Source: Dendrophyllia cribrosa
Taxonomy: Eukaryota > Cnidaria > Anthozoa > Scleractinia > Dendrophylliidae
Direction of reading: 5' to 3'
Length of the DNA stretch: 64,000 nt
Assembly (NCBI GenBank): GCA_024195265.1
Contig: JAJLRJ010000010.1
Coordinates: forward strand, 26,025,676-26,089,675
Shown here: positions 52,266-63,436 of the stretch, in pieces
Position numbering within the stretch: the stretch's first letter is position 1
How the letters are laid out: every line of letters begins with the position of its first letter
Made by a program: the position numbers and the translations under genes
Notes under the pieces: generated by a model
Seen by the model: the letters and a program-made list of their open reading frames with translations, nothing else
What the model was told of the DNA's origin: nothing
Databases searched by the model: none

Positions 52266-52412
52266 GGCCCCGGTTGTTCAAAAGGTGGATAGCGCTATCC
52301 ATTGGATAAATCACTATCCAGTGGATAACACAATGGATTTTGTTACTACTTATCCACTGGATAGTGATTTATCCGGTGGATAGCACTATCCACCTTTTGA
52401 ACAACCGGGCCC
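52266..52412. repeat. Palindromic MITE (GGCCCCGGTTGTTCAAAAGG ends)
   Basis: The arms carry CGGTTGTTCAAAAGGTGGAT and ATCCACCTTTTGAACAACCG, with repeated GGATAGYGCTATCC and CACTATCCAGTGGATA sub-palindromes inside. The family end also occurs at 40738. Confidence 0.85.
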
Positions 52413-53110
52413 TGAACGAGGTAAAAAAAAAAATCCCCATGATTACAACAGTGGTGTGAATCCAAAACCACAACATTTGTGGTTTTGGATTCACATTTAA
52501 TGTTATGAAAAAATCCCCAATATTTTCAACTTCTGTTACTTAAATAGATTAATGATCTGTTTTTGAAACAGCTGGGTAAACTGTTGCATCAGCCAGAAAA
52601 AATGCCTGGTTTAGCAGGCTAGGGAAAATGGGAACTTTTGCAGTGCGATGCAACTAACACCCAACAACCTTTTTACAGGTTTCCACGATATCACCAGTAA
52701 TTCTTATAATGATTTTCCTAACTGTGGATACGTGTGAAGCAATAAAAGGAATAAAATCTTTGTATTTTGTAACTAACTTGTCACTCCATGATAAACACAA
52801 AGTGACAAGATTACATATATTCTGTTGTGCTCAACTTTGCGAGGTGTGCCCGTCAATTAAATTTGTGCTCTCTGATTGGCTAACTTGTAAAAAACGTTTG
52901 TTGGGTGCTCATGGTAAGATGCGTTGCACTGTAAGAAAGGGAGAAATCTACACATCTTGGCCCAACATAGACTGCTGTTGAAATGGAGACTGACTGATTT
53001 CAGAGTTCCTGAAAAAGATCTAATCATGCCAATGCACAATGCTCTATTTTGTTTCATTCCGAGCTTTCGTCGATCCACGACGTCATCAGGGAATAAGAAA
53101 ATATTCTACA
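52413..53110. other. Intergenic stretch with repeat traces
   Basis: AACCACAACATTTGTGGTTT hairpin at about 52468. At 52870-52930 lies ATTGGCTAACTTGTAAAAAA and TTGTTGGGTGCTCATGGTAA, the reverse complement of a repeat at 25690-25750. A TTTCGTCGATCCACGACGTC phrase lies at 53063. No gene. Confidence 0.45.
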
Positions 53111-53117
53111 GTACAGG

Positions 53118-53632
53118 GCCCGATTGTTAGAAAGCCAGTCAATGCTAACCCAGGATAAAAACTTAACCAAGGATTTAATTTCTCTTGTAAGAAAAGTTTT
53201 CAAAAGCTATTTTTAATTTACATGTGGAAACAAGTCAGTTACTTTGGAAAAATCTCCATTGATTATATATATTTTATTTAAACAGAATTAAAATTGATGC
53301 TAACCCTGGGCACAGTAAATCGAGACTGGTTGTGAAACCTGAGAATTGTCTTTGTTCGATCTTTTTGTTATCGTTTTTTGGCCTTGACCGTGCACAACAC
53401 AATAGATGTTGATGTTTGTTTGAGCAACTGACCAATAGAAATGGTGCTATTAAGTTATTCAGTCATAGGGTTTGATAAAAAAATACAGATGTGCACGGTC
53501 ACGGTCGGTTCAACATAAATTGAAGCTCCTTAATGTTATCGCCATTGAAGTCTGCAAGGTTTCATAACCAGTCTCTCAAGTAACTGTGCCCAGGGTTAGC
53601 TGTCTGCACTTTGGACAACCTGGCCCAGTACT
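53118..53632. repeat. Composite palindromic element (GGCCCGATTGTTAGAAAG / GACAACCTGGCCC ends)
   Basis: The outer ends are loosely complementary. An inner pair GCTAACCCTGGGCACAGTAA (about 53301) and TTACTTGAGAGACTGG-type complement with TGCCCAGGGTTAGC (to about 53600) fits well. This suggests an element within an element. Confidence 0.55.
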
Positions 53633-53804
53633 TCAAATGCTTATTAAATAAATTAGAATTTGAATAGACACTTGAAATTTACATTGAATGGACTAAAAAC
53701 TGATCAGGCAAAAAAGATTGGATGATCATCTGTTTGACTTCTCACTTGAAATTTACTTTGAATTGGATGGATGACAAGATCGCAGTCACCTTATCTATGC
53801 AAAC

Positions 53805-53970
53805 AAGAGGCTCCAAGTGGCCGATACTCATGCGCATGCGTAGCAAACTTTTATGGTATATTATAAATGAAGGCTGTACCACAAGGAAGCCAAGTAACTG
53901 GACATCATATAACAGTGACACAAAGAACAGAGGGCAAACCTTACATCATGCCACTGTGTATGAGTAACAT
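53805..53970 (+). repeat. Dispersed repeat, copy 1 (pairs with 60535-60985)
   Basis: Shares AAGAGGCTCCAAGTRGCC, ATGAAGGYTGTACCACAAGG, and GAGGGCAAACCTTACATCAT/GCCACT phrases, in the same order, with 60.5-61.0 kb. Confidence 0.65.
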
Positions 53971-54312
53971 TTTTTAATGTGGTGAAACAACAGAGATGTC
54001 GCGAAACGACTTGTAGCGAAATCACCATACCCCAGTTTAACTGGAGATAAACACAACAGGAAATTCAAAATCTTAAAGGGCTGTTGCGACTGTGTTTTAA
54101 GTATGTACTGGAGCTTGCTTGAAAGAGCAAAGAAATTATAGCAATATTGATTTCCGACTGCCTGTTTGTCGCAAAATCAAATTGGATGAACTTCCATGCC
54201 TGTAACCCTGCACTTTATCTCAAAACTATTTGTTCTTTTTTTGTCTAAAGAATTTTTTTACCCATTTTAGTTGTATATTTGGTAGCATTTAGCTAATTAG
54301 GTAAGCAGAATT

Positions 54313-54585
54313 TTCATATTATTTTTAGCAGAGACTGTCCTTTGTAAGGTGATCGCAGTCGCTTACATGTACTAAAGTGGTCATTTCCAAGGGCACTTAA
54401 TACAGTATTTAAAGGGGCTGTGTCATGGCAGTTTTTTTTTTGTCTCGGAATTTACATATTATTTTTAGCGGAGACTGTCCTTTGTAAGGTGATCGCAGTC
54501 ACTTACTAAAGTGGTCATTTCCAAGGGCACTTAATACAGTATTTAAAAGGGGCTGTGTCATGGCAGTTTTTTTTTGTCTCAGACT
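54313..54585 (+). repeat. Tandem duplication, period about 139 bp
   Basis: TTTTTAGCAGAGACTGTCCT...GGGCTGTGTCATGGCAGTTT occurs twice (about 54320-54445 and 54459-54580) with a few differences, such as loss of ACATGT in the second. It is recent. Confidence 0.9.
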
Positions 54586-54896
54586 GTTCTAGAATTAAAA
54601 CTGAGCATCTTATTTCAAACAAAAAATAAAAATACTCTCAGAACACCAAGAACGAGATATCAAGTAAATTCTTGTAGAAAGAATAAATCATAATAAGTTT
54701 TTAGCAATTTTTCCAAAACACATTGAACAAACTTGATTAAATTGGCCAATTTTTTTCAAGTTGTAATCCCCTTCCATCCAGGCCATTTGTAGTCAGAGAC
54801 ACTTGTTTATAGTTTCGTTATACACGTAAAGTAATTTTAAACAAAACTGGACCATTATTTTGTGTTTTCACTGATATTAAGGTGTTTTTAGCTTTT

Positions 54897-55790
54897 TTAA
54901 CCCTTTAATCCCTAAGTCGAATGCCACTTTTTTCCAAATTGATAATCCTATGTCCATGTACGATATACCATTTTAAAGCTATTGATCAGTGTATTTCATA
55001 AAACATATCCGCATCTGTGAAGGAAGTTATGGTTTTGAAAGAAATGGGTTTTAAAGTGCTACTGCGATCAAATTTTTGATTTTCATATTTTTACATCTTC
55101 GTGTACAATTAGACTTTCTTACTTATCTTGCCAAATTTCAATCCATTACGAACATCAGAAGTCATTTTATTTAAACATTTATGTCCGAGAATTTACGGCC
55201 GCCATTAATCAACCTTGTTCCAAGGCCTGGTTGCGAATAGGATAAAGTGACGTCAAAGGCTCAAACATACCTCACGGGTTTAAATTATAATAACAATGAG
55301 CATAGAAAATTGCACGAAGAACAAGTCCAATGTTTTTGTTGCGTTTTCGCGTGATTTTCAATACTTATTGTTATTATAATTTCAACCCGTGAGGTATGTT
55401 TGAGCCTTTGACGTCACTTTATCCCTTTCGCAACCAAGCATGGAACACGGTTGATTAATGGCGGCCGTAAATTCTCGAACATAAATGTTAAAATAAAATG
55501 ACTTCTGATGTTCGTAATGGATTGAAATTTGGCAAGACGAGTAAGAAAGTATAATTGTACACGAAGATGTAAAAAAAGGAAATCAAAAATTTGATCGCAG
55601 TAGCAATGACATTGTACTCTTCGTATATATATTATAGCTCATTTTGAAGCTTTTTATGATTTTTTGCCTTTGTTGGGTAGATCTTTACAACATGATTTTG
55701 GTGGCAAAAATTCATAGAAATCTACCAAACATTGAGCAATGGCATTATGTGCCAATTGACACTCTTAGGGAGTAAAGGGTTAAAATAACA
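54897..55790. repeat. Outer element with AACCCTTTAATCCCTAAG / TTAGGGAGTAAAGGGTT ends
   Basis: The short terminal inverted repeats bracket a much longer palindrome (55057-55612) that must have inserted into it. Similar ends (ACTCTTAGGAGTTAAAGGGT) occur at 56.6 kb. Confidence 0.6.
55057..55612. repeat. Long-armed MITE, about 556 bp, nested
   Basis: Arms of about 230-260 bp. The outer ends CTACTGCGATCAAATTTTTG and CAAAAATTTGATCGCAGTAG are exact complements. Inward lie ATTTACGGCCGCCATTAATC with its complement, and GAGGTATGTTTGAGCCTTTG with its complement. Confidence 0.9.
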
Positions 55791-56289
55791 CTTAAAATGG
55801 TGACATAACCCCTTTAACTAAGAAGTCAAATAGAAATGCTTGTACATGAGTATCAACTGTATTTGCAGTGAACAAATAAGGCGCGAGTCAGTAAAACAAA
55901 GACACATGGCAAAAGTGTAAGGGAATTCGCATTTGTCAAGAATGCATTCTTTTACATTATGCAAGAAAATGATAGCTACAGTGAGGCAACATCCTTTGAG
56001 GATTAAGTCAATTAAAGAAACAGGAAAGAAATTTACAATGCTTGCGAAGAGTTTAACAGTGACTCTTAATTTACTTTTAATGTTAAAAATATTCTTTCAG
56101 CTTTGATATAAGAATAGCGCAAGCTTCCAATGCATAACTACAGTGACTCTAGTCTCCTTTGCGAATGTCCTTTGGGTCTTTGCTATAATGTTTCTTCCTT
56201 ATTGAGCAAAACCTCAGAGCAGTCTGGCTACAGTGCAGTGGTTATCATATAGTGATCAAGCAAAAAGCATGATTCTACCCTTCCACTCC

Positions 56290-56620
56290 CAGAGTCAATT
56301 ATAAAGACAAGGAATGTAGTTCTAACTTTAGAGTCTGTCAACGAAATCCTATGGTTTGACCATTCAAATGTAGGGCTGTGCTCTAGCAGTGCCCAGGTGC
56401 CATACAGGGCACATAGTTTTTGCACATATCATAGCTTAACTGCTGGGCACCCTAAATTATATGATGGACTCCCTTTGGTCTCCTATGATAATTCAAAGAG
56501 CACAGTCTTGAAATGAAACCTCTTTGGCAGTACTTTTGCATGGTACCATTATTTTGCAAAATGAAATTACGGATTTTTCTCAAATGTTAATCTTTGGAAC
56601 TCTTAGGAGTTAAAGGGTTG
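56290..56620 (+). repeat. GTTCTAACTTTTGAGTCTGT family copy, split by a small insert
   Basis: The left part ends CCATTCAAATG (56369) and the right part resumes at about 56513 with GAAATGAAACCTCTTTGGCA. Joining them restores the family order. The insert (about 56370-56511) has GGGCTGTGCTCTAGCAGTGC and TGCTGGGCAC...GAGCACAGTC ends. AAATG flanks both sides. Confidence 0.6.
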
Positions 56621-57308
56621 AACATTCCTGGTATGAGAGGTTTTGAAACTCTGTTCATGAGTAGAACGCTGAAGTTAAAAAAGTCTTTGGCTATTACATA
56701 CTTACTTCAGTTTACCAAGTAAGCAGGTTGATAGTTTCAATATATTTTTTAGAACCATGCAATTCTCTAGCTATGCTTTAAAAAGAATTGTTTGGTTTTA
56801 AATTTTGAAAGGGGGGTAGACAATATTTAGATCACGTTTAGAAGGTGGAAATTTTTTGCTTGGACCATCACTGTAACAGAAATCACAATGCAGTCAGAGG
56901 GAGTCCACATCACAATAATTTTATGATAATCATTTCACTTTAGATATCAAATTTTTTTTCTTGCAAAAATTGACCCTCAAAATGTACTCAAACCCCAGAC
57001 AACAACTGCTAAAAATTCTGGGCAATGTATATTCAAAGAAGCCTGTTCGAGAATTATTAAATGACATACAATCGTAAAGTAGTGCATTAATTGAATTCAT
57101 GTATGAAAGGGATGAAAATATTTTATATACCAAACAATGTTCCAAAAATGACATTACTACCACCTTGGCTTTACACTCCAAATTATTTACATTTGGTGGC
57201 CAGTGCGACATGAGAAGACTCTATACAACTCAAAGAATGCAATCAATAATTACATTTTGCTAATTTACAATATGTATCAAAACATTAACCAAACAATAAC
57301 TACATGTG

Positions 57309-60300
57309 CTATCTTTTCTTCTTTGCAAGAAGATCGCCGTCAATGTAGTCCGGTGAGAGTCTTTGCTGTAGCCTTGCAAGATAAGAAGTGAGTTTTTCAA
57401 TCAATGCTTTCTTCTTGAACAGTCCTGCTTCTTCCATGATTTCTTGAATCGCAGAGCTCTGAACTTCAAGTGAGCCCTTTAAGTTGGCTACTCGCTCCAA
57501 GATTACTTCATCACCTAAAAACAAAGTGTACATATGTTAGATTATTTGCAGGACATTGTTCTGAGAAGGGAGCTTAAGATTTTTTTGTTTGTTCATTTTC
57601 TCTGTATTTAAAGGGACACTGTCCCGGCTGAAATATATCGCGTTTTCATGATTATGGCCAGGAGCTCGCTTTAAGCTTACTTTATTATCTTAATTGAAAG
57701 AAACCATCACCTAAGGCGATAGAAGCAAAGAAATATGAACTAAACAGACAAAATAACAGCTAGAAAAGTCAAAATTTCACAAGAATGGCAAGTTTGTTTT
57801 CTTGACCACCTGTCAAAAAATCAAATTTCATGAACTGTAATCCACTTTAATCCTAATTGCAATCCTGGACTTTATCTCCAAACTGCTGCTTTTGTTTTGC
57901 TCTATAGAATCTTTTTATCCAACTTAGTTGTATATTTGATGGCATTTGTCGAAATAAAATGGAAATAAGCTAAGCGAAATTTTGCTATTTTGGCGGGACA
58001 GTGTCCCTTTAATGATGCCAGTAAATTTGAAAGACAATTAAATATCAAACACTCAGAAGAGTGTAGATACAAACACCTCAAAGTCAGTTAAAGACACTAG
58101 GCTACACCTCGTTTTTCAACCCACTTTTTGGTGTTTGGAAATCCTGATGAAACACTCTTCTTCGTGTTTGACATATTACTTGAACCTGTCCTCAACGGCC
58201 ACCTTGGGGACAGAGTTTACTGGCTGTTATGGATAAGTAGCAGTTGTGGGGAGATAGGGGTGTTATGTGACACCACTCAGTCACATGACTCACTTATGTC
58301 CAGAAATGCAAGTAAGTATTGTTTAACGAATACTTCATATTTGAAAGAGTTGTTTGTAGTCTTCATATTACTTCATTATGTGATAGAATTTTGTGTGTTT
58401 TGGTGAACTTTTATAGGCGAGGACACTCTGTGAGGAAAGTCATGAAGTACTGCGACCCCCTCTGCCTGCATTTCTAGACATATCTCCTGTAACTTATTTT
58501 TCTCCATACATTCATTAGTGATTGGAAAGCATGTTATTGGGCAGCAGAATTCTCCATGGAGTTTGGTAAAGAAAGAGATAGCTAATTAGTAGAACTGAGG
58601 TTTCATGTAGTGTGAATTCAACTTTTGAAGGTGCCAAAAGTACTGTTAAAGTCATAATCATTGAAACAAACAAACAAACAAACAAACAAACAAACAAACA
58701 AACGTAAAAGTGAAAACAAAAACAAAACACACACTAGCATTGAAAATAACTCATACTTTGTCTGCATCTGTCCAATAGCATTACAGTGAGTATGTTGTAA
58801 AGAAGTGTCAGTTGTACAGAGGTGGCTGTTAGTACAGGTTGAACTGTACTTTTAACTGTTTGTTACCGAAAATGTCCTTGATAGATAGCCAGGGAGAGGG
58901 GAACTGGGGAGAGAGGGAAAGGACGCCTGCAATAAAGACCCTCTTTTGTTCATTTCTGCAGATGCTGGCAGCCACAAAATTCCAATTGGTTAATTCACGT
59001 TAGGCGGTAAAGATAGTAAATTCCGCGCGAACGTATTAACAGTTGACATAAGGCGTTCCTTTCCTTCTCCCCCTCTCCTCTTTTGCACCCCTTCCCCTCC
59101 CTGTTTACATCTGCCACACAGGCTAAATGTCTTTCCAATCATGTGCAGGGATACAACAGGTTAGGAGGGGAATGCCTGATATGTTTCAATTAGGTAAGAG
59201 AAACCTTACTTTTTTCTGGTTGTCTGATCTCCCTGAATATAATATTTCGTGTCAGCCTGTTTTCTTCGCAAGCTTCTCGTGCAAGTTGCCTTTTCAGCAG
59301 TTTTGGTGATGGTCCTTTTGAGCCTCTTTCTTTAACAACTCCATCTACAAGAGCCTCAGGTGTTTCTGAGTTTGTCAGTTTATGTTTACTATGTACATTG
59401 TCGTGAGAATTAATCACAGGCACTCCCTGGCCTGAAAACGTTCTTGTTTGAGAAGTAACTGCTTCTTTGAGAATCGACGACACAAAGTCATTCTTGGACG
59501 AAGTAACTGCATCACTCTTCCCAACTGGTTGATGTTTGCGATTTAACTTTCCTTTATTGTGTAGTCGCTGTTGAAGTCTTGCTAGTTGTCCCTTGGAAGC
59601 TTTCAATGACTTGTTTGCACCTTCATTTACTTCGTTGTATTTCCGTTTTATTCCATGACCTGGAAATACATTGTTTGTTTTTGCATCCTGAGATAATAAG
59701 TTTTTGTCAGGCGACACTTTGTTGTTAGGCGGTCCCTGGAGCGAGCTTACTCCTCCATTTTGGTTCACTTTGTTGGGCCACCGAACTGGGGGCGTCTCCT
59801 GTTGCTTCTTCTTGTCCCTAGGGGATCCAGGTCTATTGTCGACAGGAGGTCTTTTACGTGACGGTGGGCCTGCCATAGCCTCGTTTACATCAGCCTCGTC
59901 AATCATGACTCGCTGTTAGGAAAATCAAAATGAAATTAATTAATCTGCTGTTAAATATGATATAAACAAAATCCTGGTTTTGAACTACAAAATTTTGTCC
60001 TTGTTATTTACAATGTTATTCAGAAGGATTTTGATTGGAATAAATGTTTGTCACTTCAAATTGCTGTCAGGGAGTTTGCAGTCCTATTCTCCAGAAGGAG
60101 AGGAGGAGGATGATGATGTTATTGTCAGGGATGAGATTGAGTAACTGCACGCACTTCATTAAGATAAATTACACAGCAATCAAGATAATAAAGGGGTCAG
60201 TTCACTTGATATACATGTACAAGGAAATTGATCTTTTCCACTCTATATGCCATCATCCAGTGTTCAGTACTCTGTGAAAGGAGTGCTGGTGTTTTGTCAT

Positions 60301-63300
60301 GTTTGAGAATGAAAGGGTTTAAAACAAACCATCTCACCTGATCTTTGGCAAGTTTAAAAGGGTTTCCAAACATATGCACCCTATTCTGACCAGGATCAAC
60401 TTCGCGCAAAGGACTCATTTGCCTGAGCACTTCTTGATAATTACCCATGTCTGCAATGGCGACACTGTGCCTTGCATCTAATGCAATAAAAAAGATGGTC
60501 TCACTTAGTTATCATAGGCTGGTTCAAAACTCAACAAGAGGCTCCAAGTAGCCTATATTCATGTGCATGTGCATACGTAAGAAAGATAAAAATGGTACAT
60601 TTTAAACAAGATAAGATGTCTAACACGGAGAAGAGTTACTCCTTTCATTCAGTCATCGTTCCTGCAAACCACATTGTTACTAATGAATGTTTTTTTAAAT
60701 GAAGGTTGTACCACAAGGAAGCCAGTGATTCTTCTGTGTGTTATATATACCTAACGTGAACATTAGCAACCTAATGAGTGTTGTAGGAGACAGCGTCATG
60801 ACACTTCAGTAACTCTGTTTTGCTAACCTTATTGTTTAGACCCGGAAGTGAAAGTAGGCGGAAGTCAAGAAACTGGAAGTGTATAATGGCAAAGCTATGA
60901 ACTGGAAGTGCACAATCATGACACAAAAAAATAATAAGAAAAATGGAGAGCAAACCTTAACTCATGCCACTCTGCCAGGAGTAATGAGAGATGACTCCTG
61001 CTTTAAAGGACACCCACTAAGATTTGTTGTTCATAATAGTGGAATTTGTTTCTGTAATTTCATTGTCTGTAATAATGGTGTATCAATATGAGCAAGATAG
61101 CTGAAAGGACCTGCTTTTACCTGCAGCAAGGCCTGCTGTTCCAAGATTTAGATTTGGCTGTGCAGCCACAGCGAACACTGCAGTTCTACAACTGTAAGAC
61201 AGTTGCAGGTTTTTTTCTAGATTGTGGCATTGCAAGTGGTTGCTCACAGTGGTTAAGATTCAGTTTTCTTTCTGGAGAAAAAATAAGGCCTGTACACTGG
61301 CACATGCAATTAACTAATTAGTGAAGTACACTGCATGGAAAGAATGAGAAACAAGTTACCCTCATCTTGGAGTCTGGTTGTTGTTGCTGTTGTATGAAAG
61401 AAGTTGATTCTCATTCTAGAAACTTGATCTAAGAGCTCATCTCTTGAAATGTCAAAAGGATTTTTGTAGCTTTGTGTTCTGGCATTCTATGGTAAAATAA
61501 TATCAAAGTAAATATTATTGTAACATGATACCAGTACAAGTGTAATAGTGTAACTTATTACATGACTAACTAAGATAGCAAGGGTTAATAACTAAAATTA
61601 GCCAATAAGAATTCTTATTTACCAGTCTGATATTTTTCAAGTATCACACTGGGTGTCTTTACGGGGGGTGACAACTCTAATAAACGCTGTTTGAGCAATA
61701 CTGTGTGTAACTGAAAGTTGTCCCAAAAATATGGAATATCTTCCCAATTTTTTGGTGACATTCTTGCAAAAATTTCAAACTTCCCGAAATTGTAACAACA
61801 TTATCTCAAGTTTCTCCGAAAATTTTTGGAGTCTCCCGATTCCCGGCCAAATCTTCAGATTCCCGGAAGAATTTTGTTTTTCTCCCGAAACAGGCCTTCT
61901 TAGAGTTGTCACCCCCCTATTGTCTTTCCTGCTGGAGTTCATGGGATTCTTTCATGGTTTTCAGTTATGTAATAAATCTCTTATTAACCAATCTTGCTTA
62001 GACTGTATTGAGAGAATATCAGCCCTCAGTTGTTGTATTTTTGCTTTGTCCATGCAACAAAAGACCCAGGATGCCCCTCATGCTTGGTTAATAAGATGTA
62101 CATGTATGTGTGCAAAAACTCTTTGTGCATTTACTGAAAGAAGCAAAGAGGTCTAAAATGCATGTATAAATAGGTATGCAAATCATAGATCACAAAATAA
62201 TATTTGAATCAAATGCTGCAGTTGATACACTAACCTGTTTAACATTATGAAGTGTGGCATTTGAAATATTGATTTCAGTCTCACTAAAATAAGAAACATG
62301 GTAATTGATAATGTTAATGTTGGAATGAAAAGTGGTTCATAAGATTATCCTATTTGGGATAAAAAAAAATTCAAGGACAAAAATCCATTTTTTTTTTCAA
62401 GACACTGTGCATGAAATATGCTCTCTTTACACAAAATATCCAAGATATTTTGTTTGATTCAGGTAAAAATTAATATTTGTTGGCATTTTGTAACAAATTT
62501 CAAGGACTTTTCAAACACCAAATACCCATTTTCAAGGACTGTATTTTGTTTTTCAATAATTGAAAAACAAAATACAAAAATTATTATTATAAATCTTTCT
62601 CACCTTGCTATTCTGTTATCATCAGTAACAGATGAAATATTGCTATTATGTAGTAAAGCATGGAAATCCTTTTTCTTAGCTTTAGGCAGCTGTGGTGTTA
62701 CACTGTAACAAGTAAACAAAACAAGGAGAAATAACATGACTTGATTAAACTACTGGGATTATTTTACAAAACCAGGTTGTATAATACAGCTAAGAGTGAA
62801 GTGAGTGAGTGAACTTTTTTAACGTGTCAGAATCTCCTAGCGCAATAGCACTAATTGGTGACAAAAATATGCTAAGAGTATCAGTTTTGGATGTCTTCCA
62901 TATCCACAAGTAAGAAAAAACGTAGGCAAATAATTTAAAAAAATTATTGTACAACTTCAATGTACCAGGGGCCACCTGAATAATAAAAACTGATCACATT
63001 GAAGGGCAAAAATAGAGAATTTCAGCCTAATTGTACACTAGCTGAAATGTAGTACAGTCGAACCTCTCCTTACGGACACCTCTCTATCACAGAGAGTTCA
63101 CTTGGTTCCGAAGACACCTCTATAATGTGGACACTTGAGTCTGTCGTTTGGTATCCATGTATTTGCATTTATTTAGCACTAATGGAAAATAACGGAATTT
63201 TACATCTCTGTTCTGTCACAAGGCTGATTTACTTTGTTTAAGTAGTGGCCCCAGTTACAGTAGTCACACTGTAGTATTAGGGCAATATAAATTATCATGT

Positions 63301-63436
63301 TAATCTTTCAAGAGCTAAATATTGGTACAATATAAGGACATCATTAGTACCATATTACAACTGACCTTAGTGGCCGTGGAACAGCATCTCTAGTAGGATT
63401 TTTGCCAACCAAAGAAATTAGCCTTTCTGTCTCCAT
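57309..63436 (-). CDS. Unrecognised basic, mostly disordered protein, seven exons, 464 aa
   Basis: Exons on the minus strand: 63436-63366 (ATG in AAAATGG), 62702-62604, 62283-62235, 61486-61360, 60477-60338, 59912-59210 and 57514-57309 (stop). All borders are AG/GT, all phases agree (2,2,0,1,0,1), and the sum is 1,395 nt. The protein starts METERLISLVGKNPTRD, has two similar NPF phrases (YKNPFDISRDEL and GNPFKLAKDQ), and then a long Lys/Pro/Ser-rich region with possible nuclear signals (RKRPP, KRKY). It ends in a helical, coiled-coil-like segment. The octapeptide LARLQQRL occurs twice (KGQLARLQQRLHNKG and TSYLARLQQRLSPD). Not recognised; a nuclear or cytoskeletal role is a guess. An in-frame AGT AAA precedes the ATG, and the acceptor six bases upstream of it means a 5' exon exists further right. 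Confidence 0.8.
57608..58012. repeat. MITE with TTAAAGGGACACTGTCCCG ends (about 405 bp)
   Basis: Terminal TTAAAGGGACACTGTCCCG and CGGGACAGTGTCCCTTTAA are exact complements; the ends themselves contain GGGACACTGTCCC, a near-perfect palindrome. It has an AT-rich interior. A diverged relative of the interior (TTTAGTTGTATATTTGGTAG) lies at about 54.27 kb. It sits in the last intron of the 464-aa gene. Confidence 0.85.
58664..58703 (+). repeat. (CAAA)n microsatellite
   Basis: About ten uninterrupted CAAA units within the intron of the 464-aa gene. Confidence 0.95.
60535..60985 (+). repeat. Dispersed repeat, copy 2 (pairs with 53805-53970)
   Basis: AAGAGGCTCCAAGTAGCC, AATGAAGGTTGTACCACAAG and GAGAGCAAACCTTAACTCAT follow in the same order as in copy 1, with about 150 bp of extra sequence between. 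Confidence 0.6.
61663..61918. repeat. Element with GGGGGTGACAACTCTAA / TTAGAGTTGTCACCCCCC ends
   Basis: Complementary termini of 17-18 bp. The interior is rich in TTCCCGAAA and CTCCCGATTCCCGG phrases. It lies in an intron of the 464-aa gene. Confidence 0.8.
62345..62580. repeat. TTCAAGGAC-type repeat
   Basis: TTCAAGGACAAAAATCCATT, TTCAAGGACTTTTCAAACAC and TTTTCAAGGACTGTATTTTG phrases, then a short TTTTTCAATAATTGAAAAAC hairpin. No coding potential. Confidence 0.5.
63055..63140 (+). repeat. Fragment of the TCGAACCTCTC...GGACACCTCT repeat
   Basis: CAGTCGAACCTCTCCTTACG, GGACACCTCTCTATC and ATGTGGACACTTGAG; related phrases at 4.19-4.32 kb. Confidence 0.5.

Noticed and set aside
58128..58406. 92-codon plus-strand ORF in the intron of the 464-aa gene
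   Set aside because: Begins in the dispersed GTGTTTGGAAATCCTGATG repeat and is antisense to the gene; hydrophobic composition looks accidental.
57309..63436. Assignment of the 464-aa protein to anillin
   Set aside because: Only loose resemblance in basic N-terminal-like motifs; no anillin-homology or PH domain is present.
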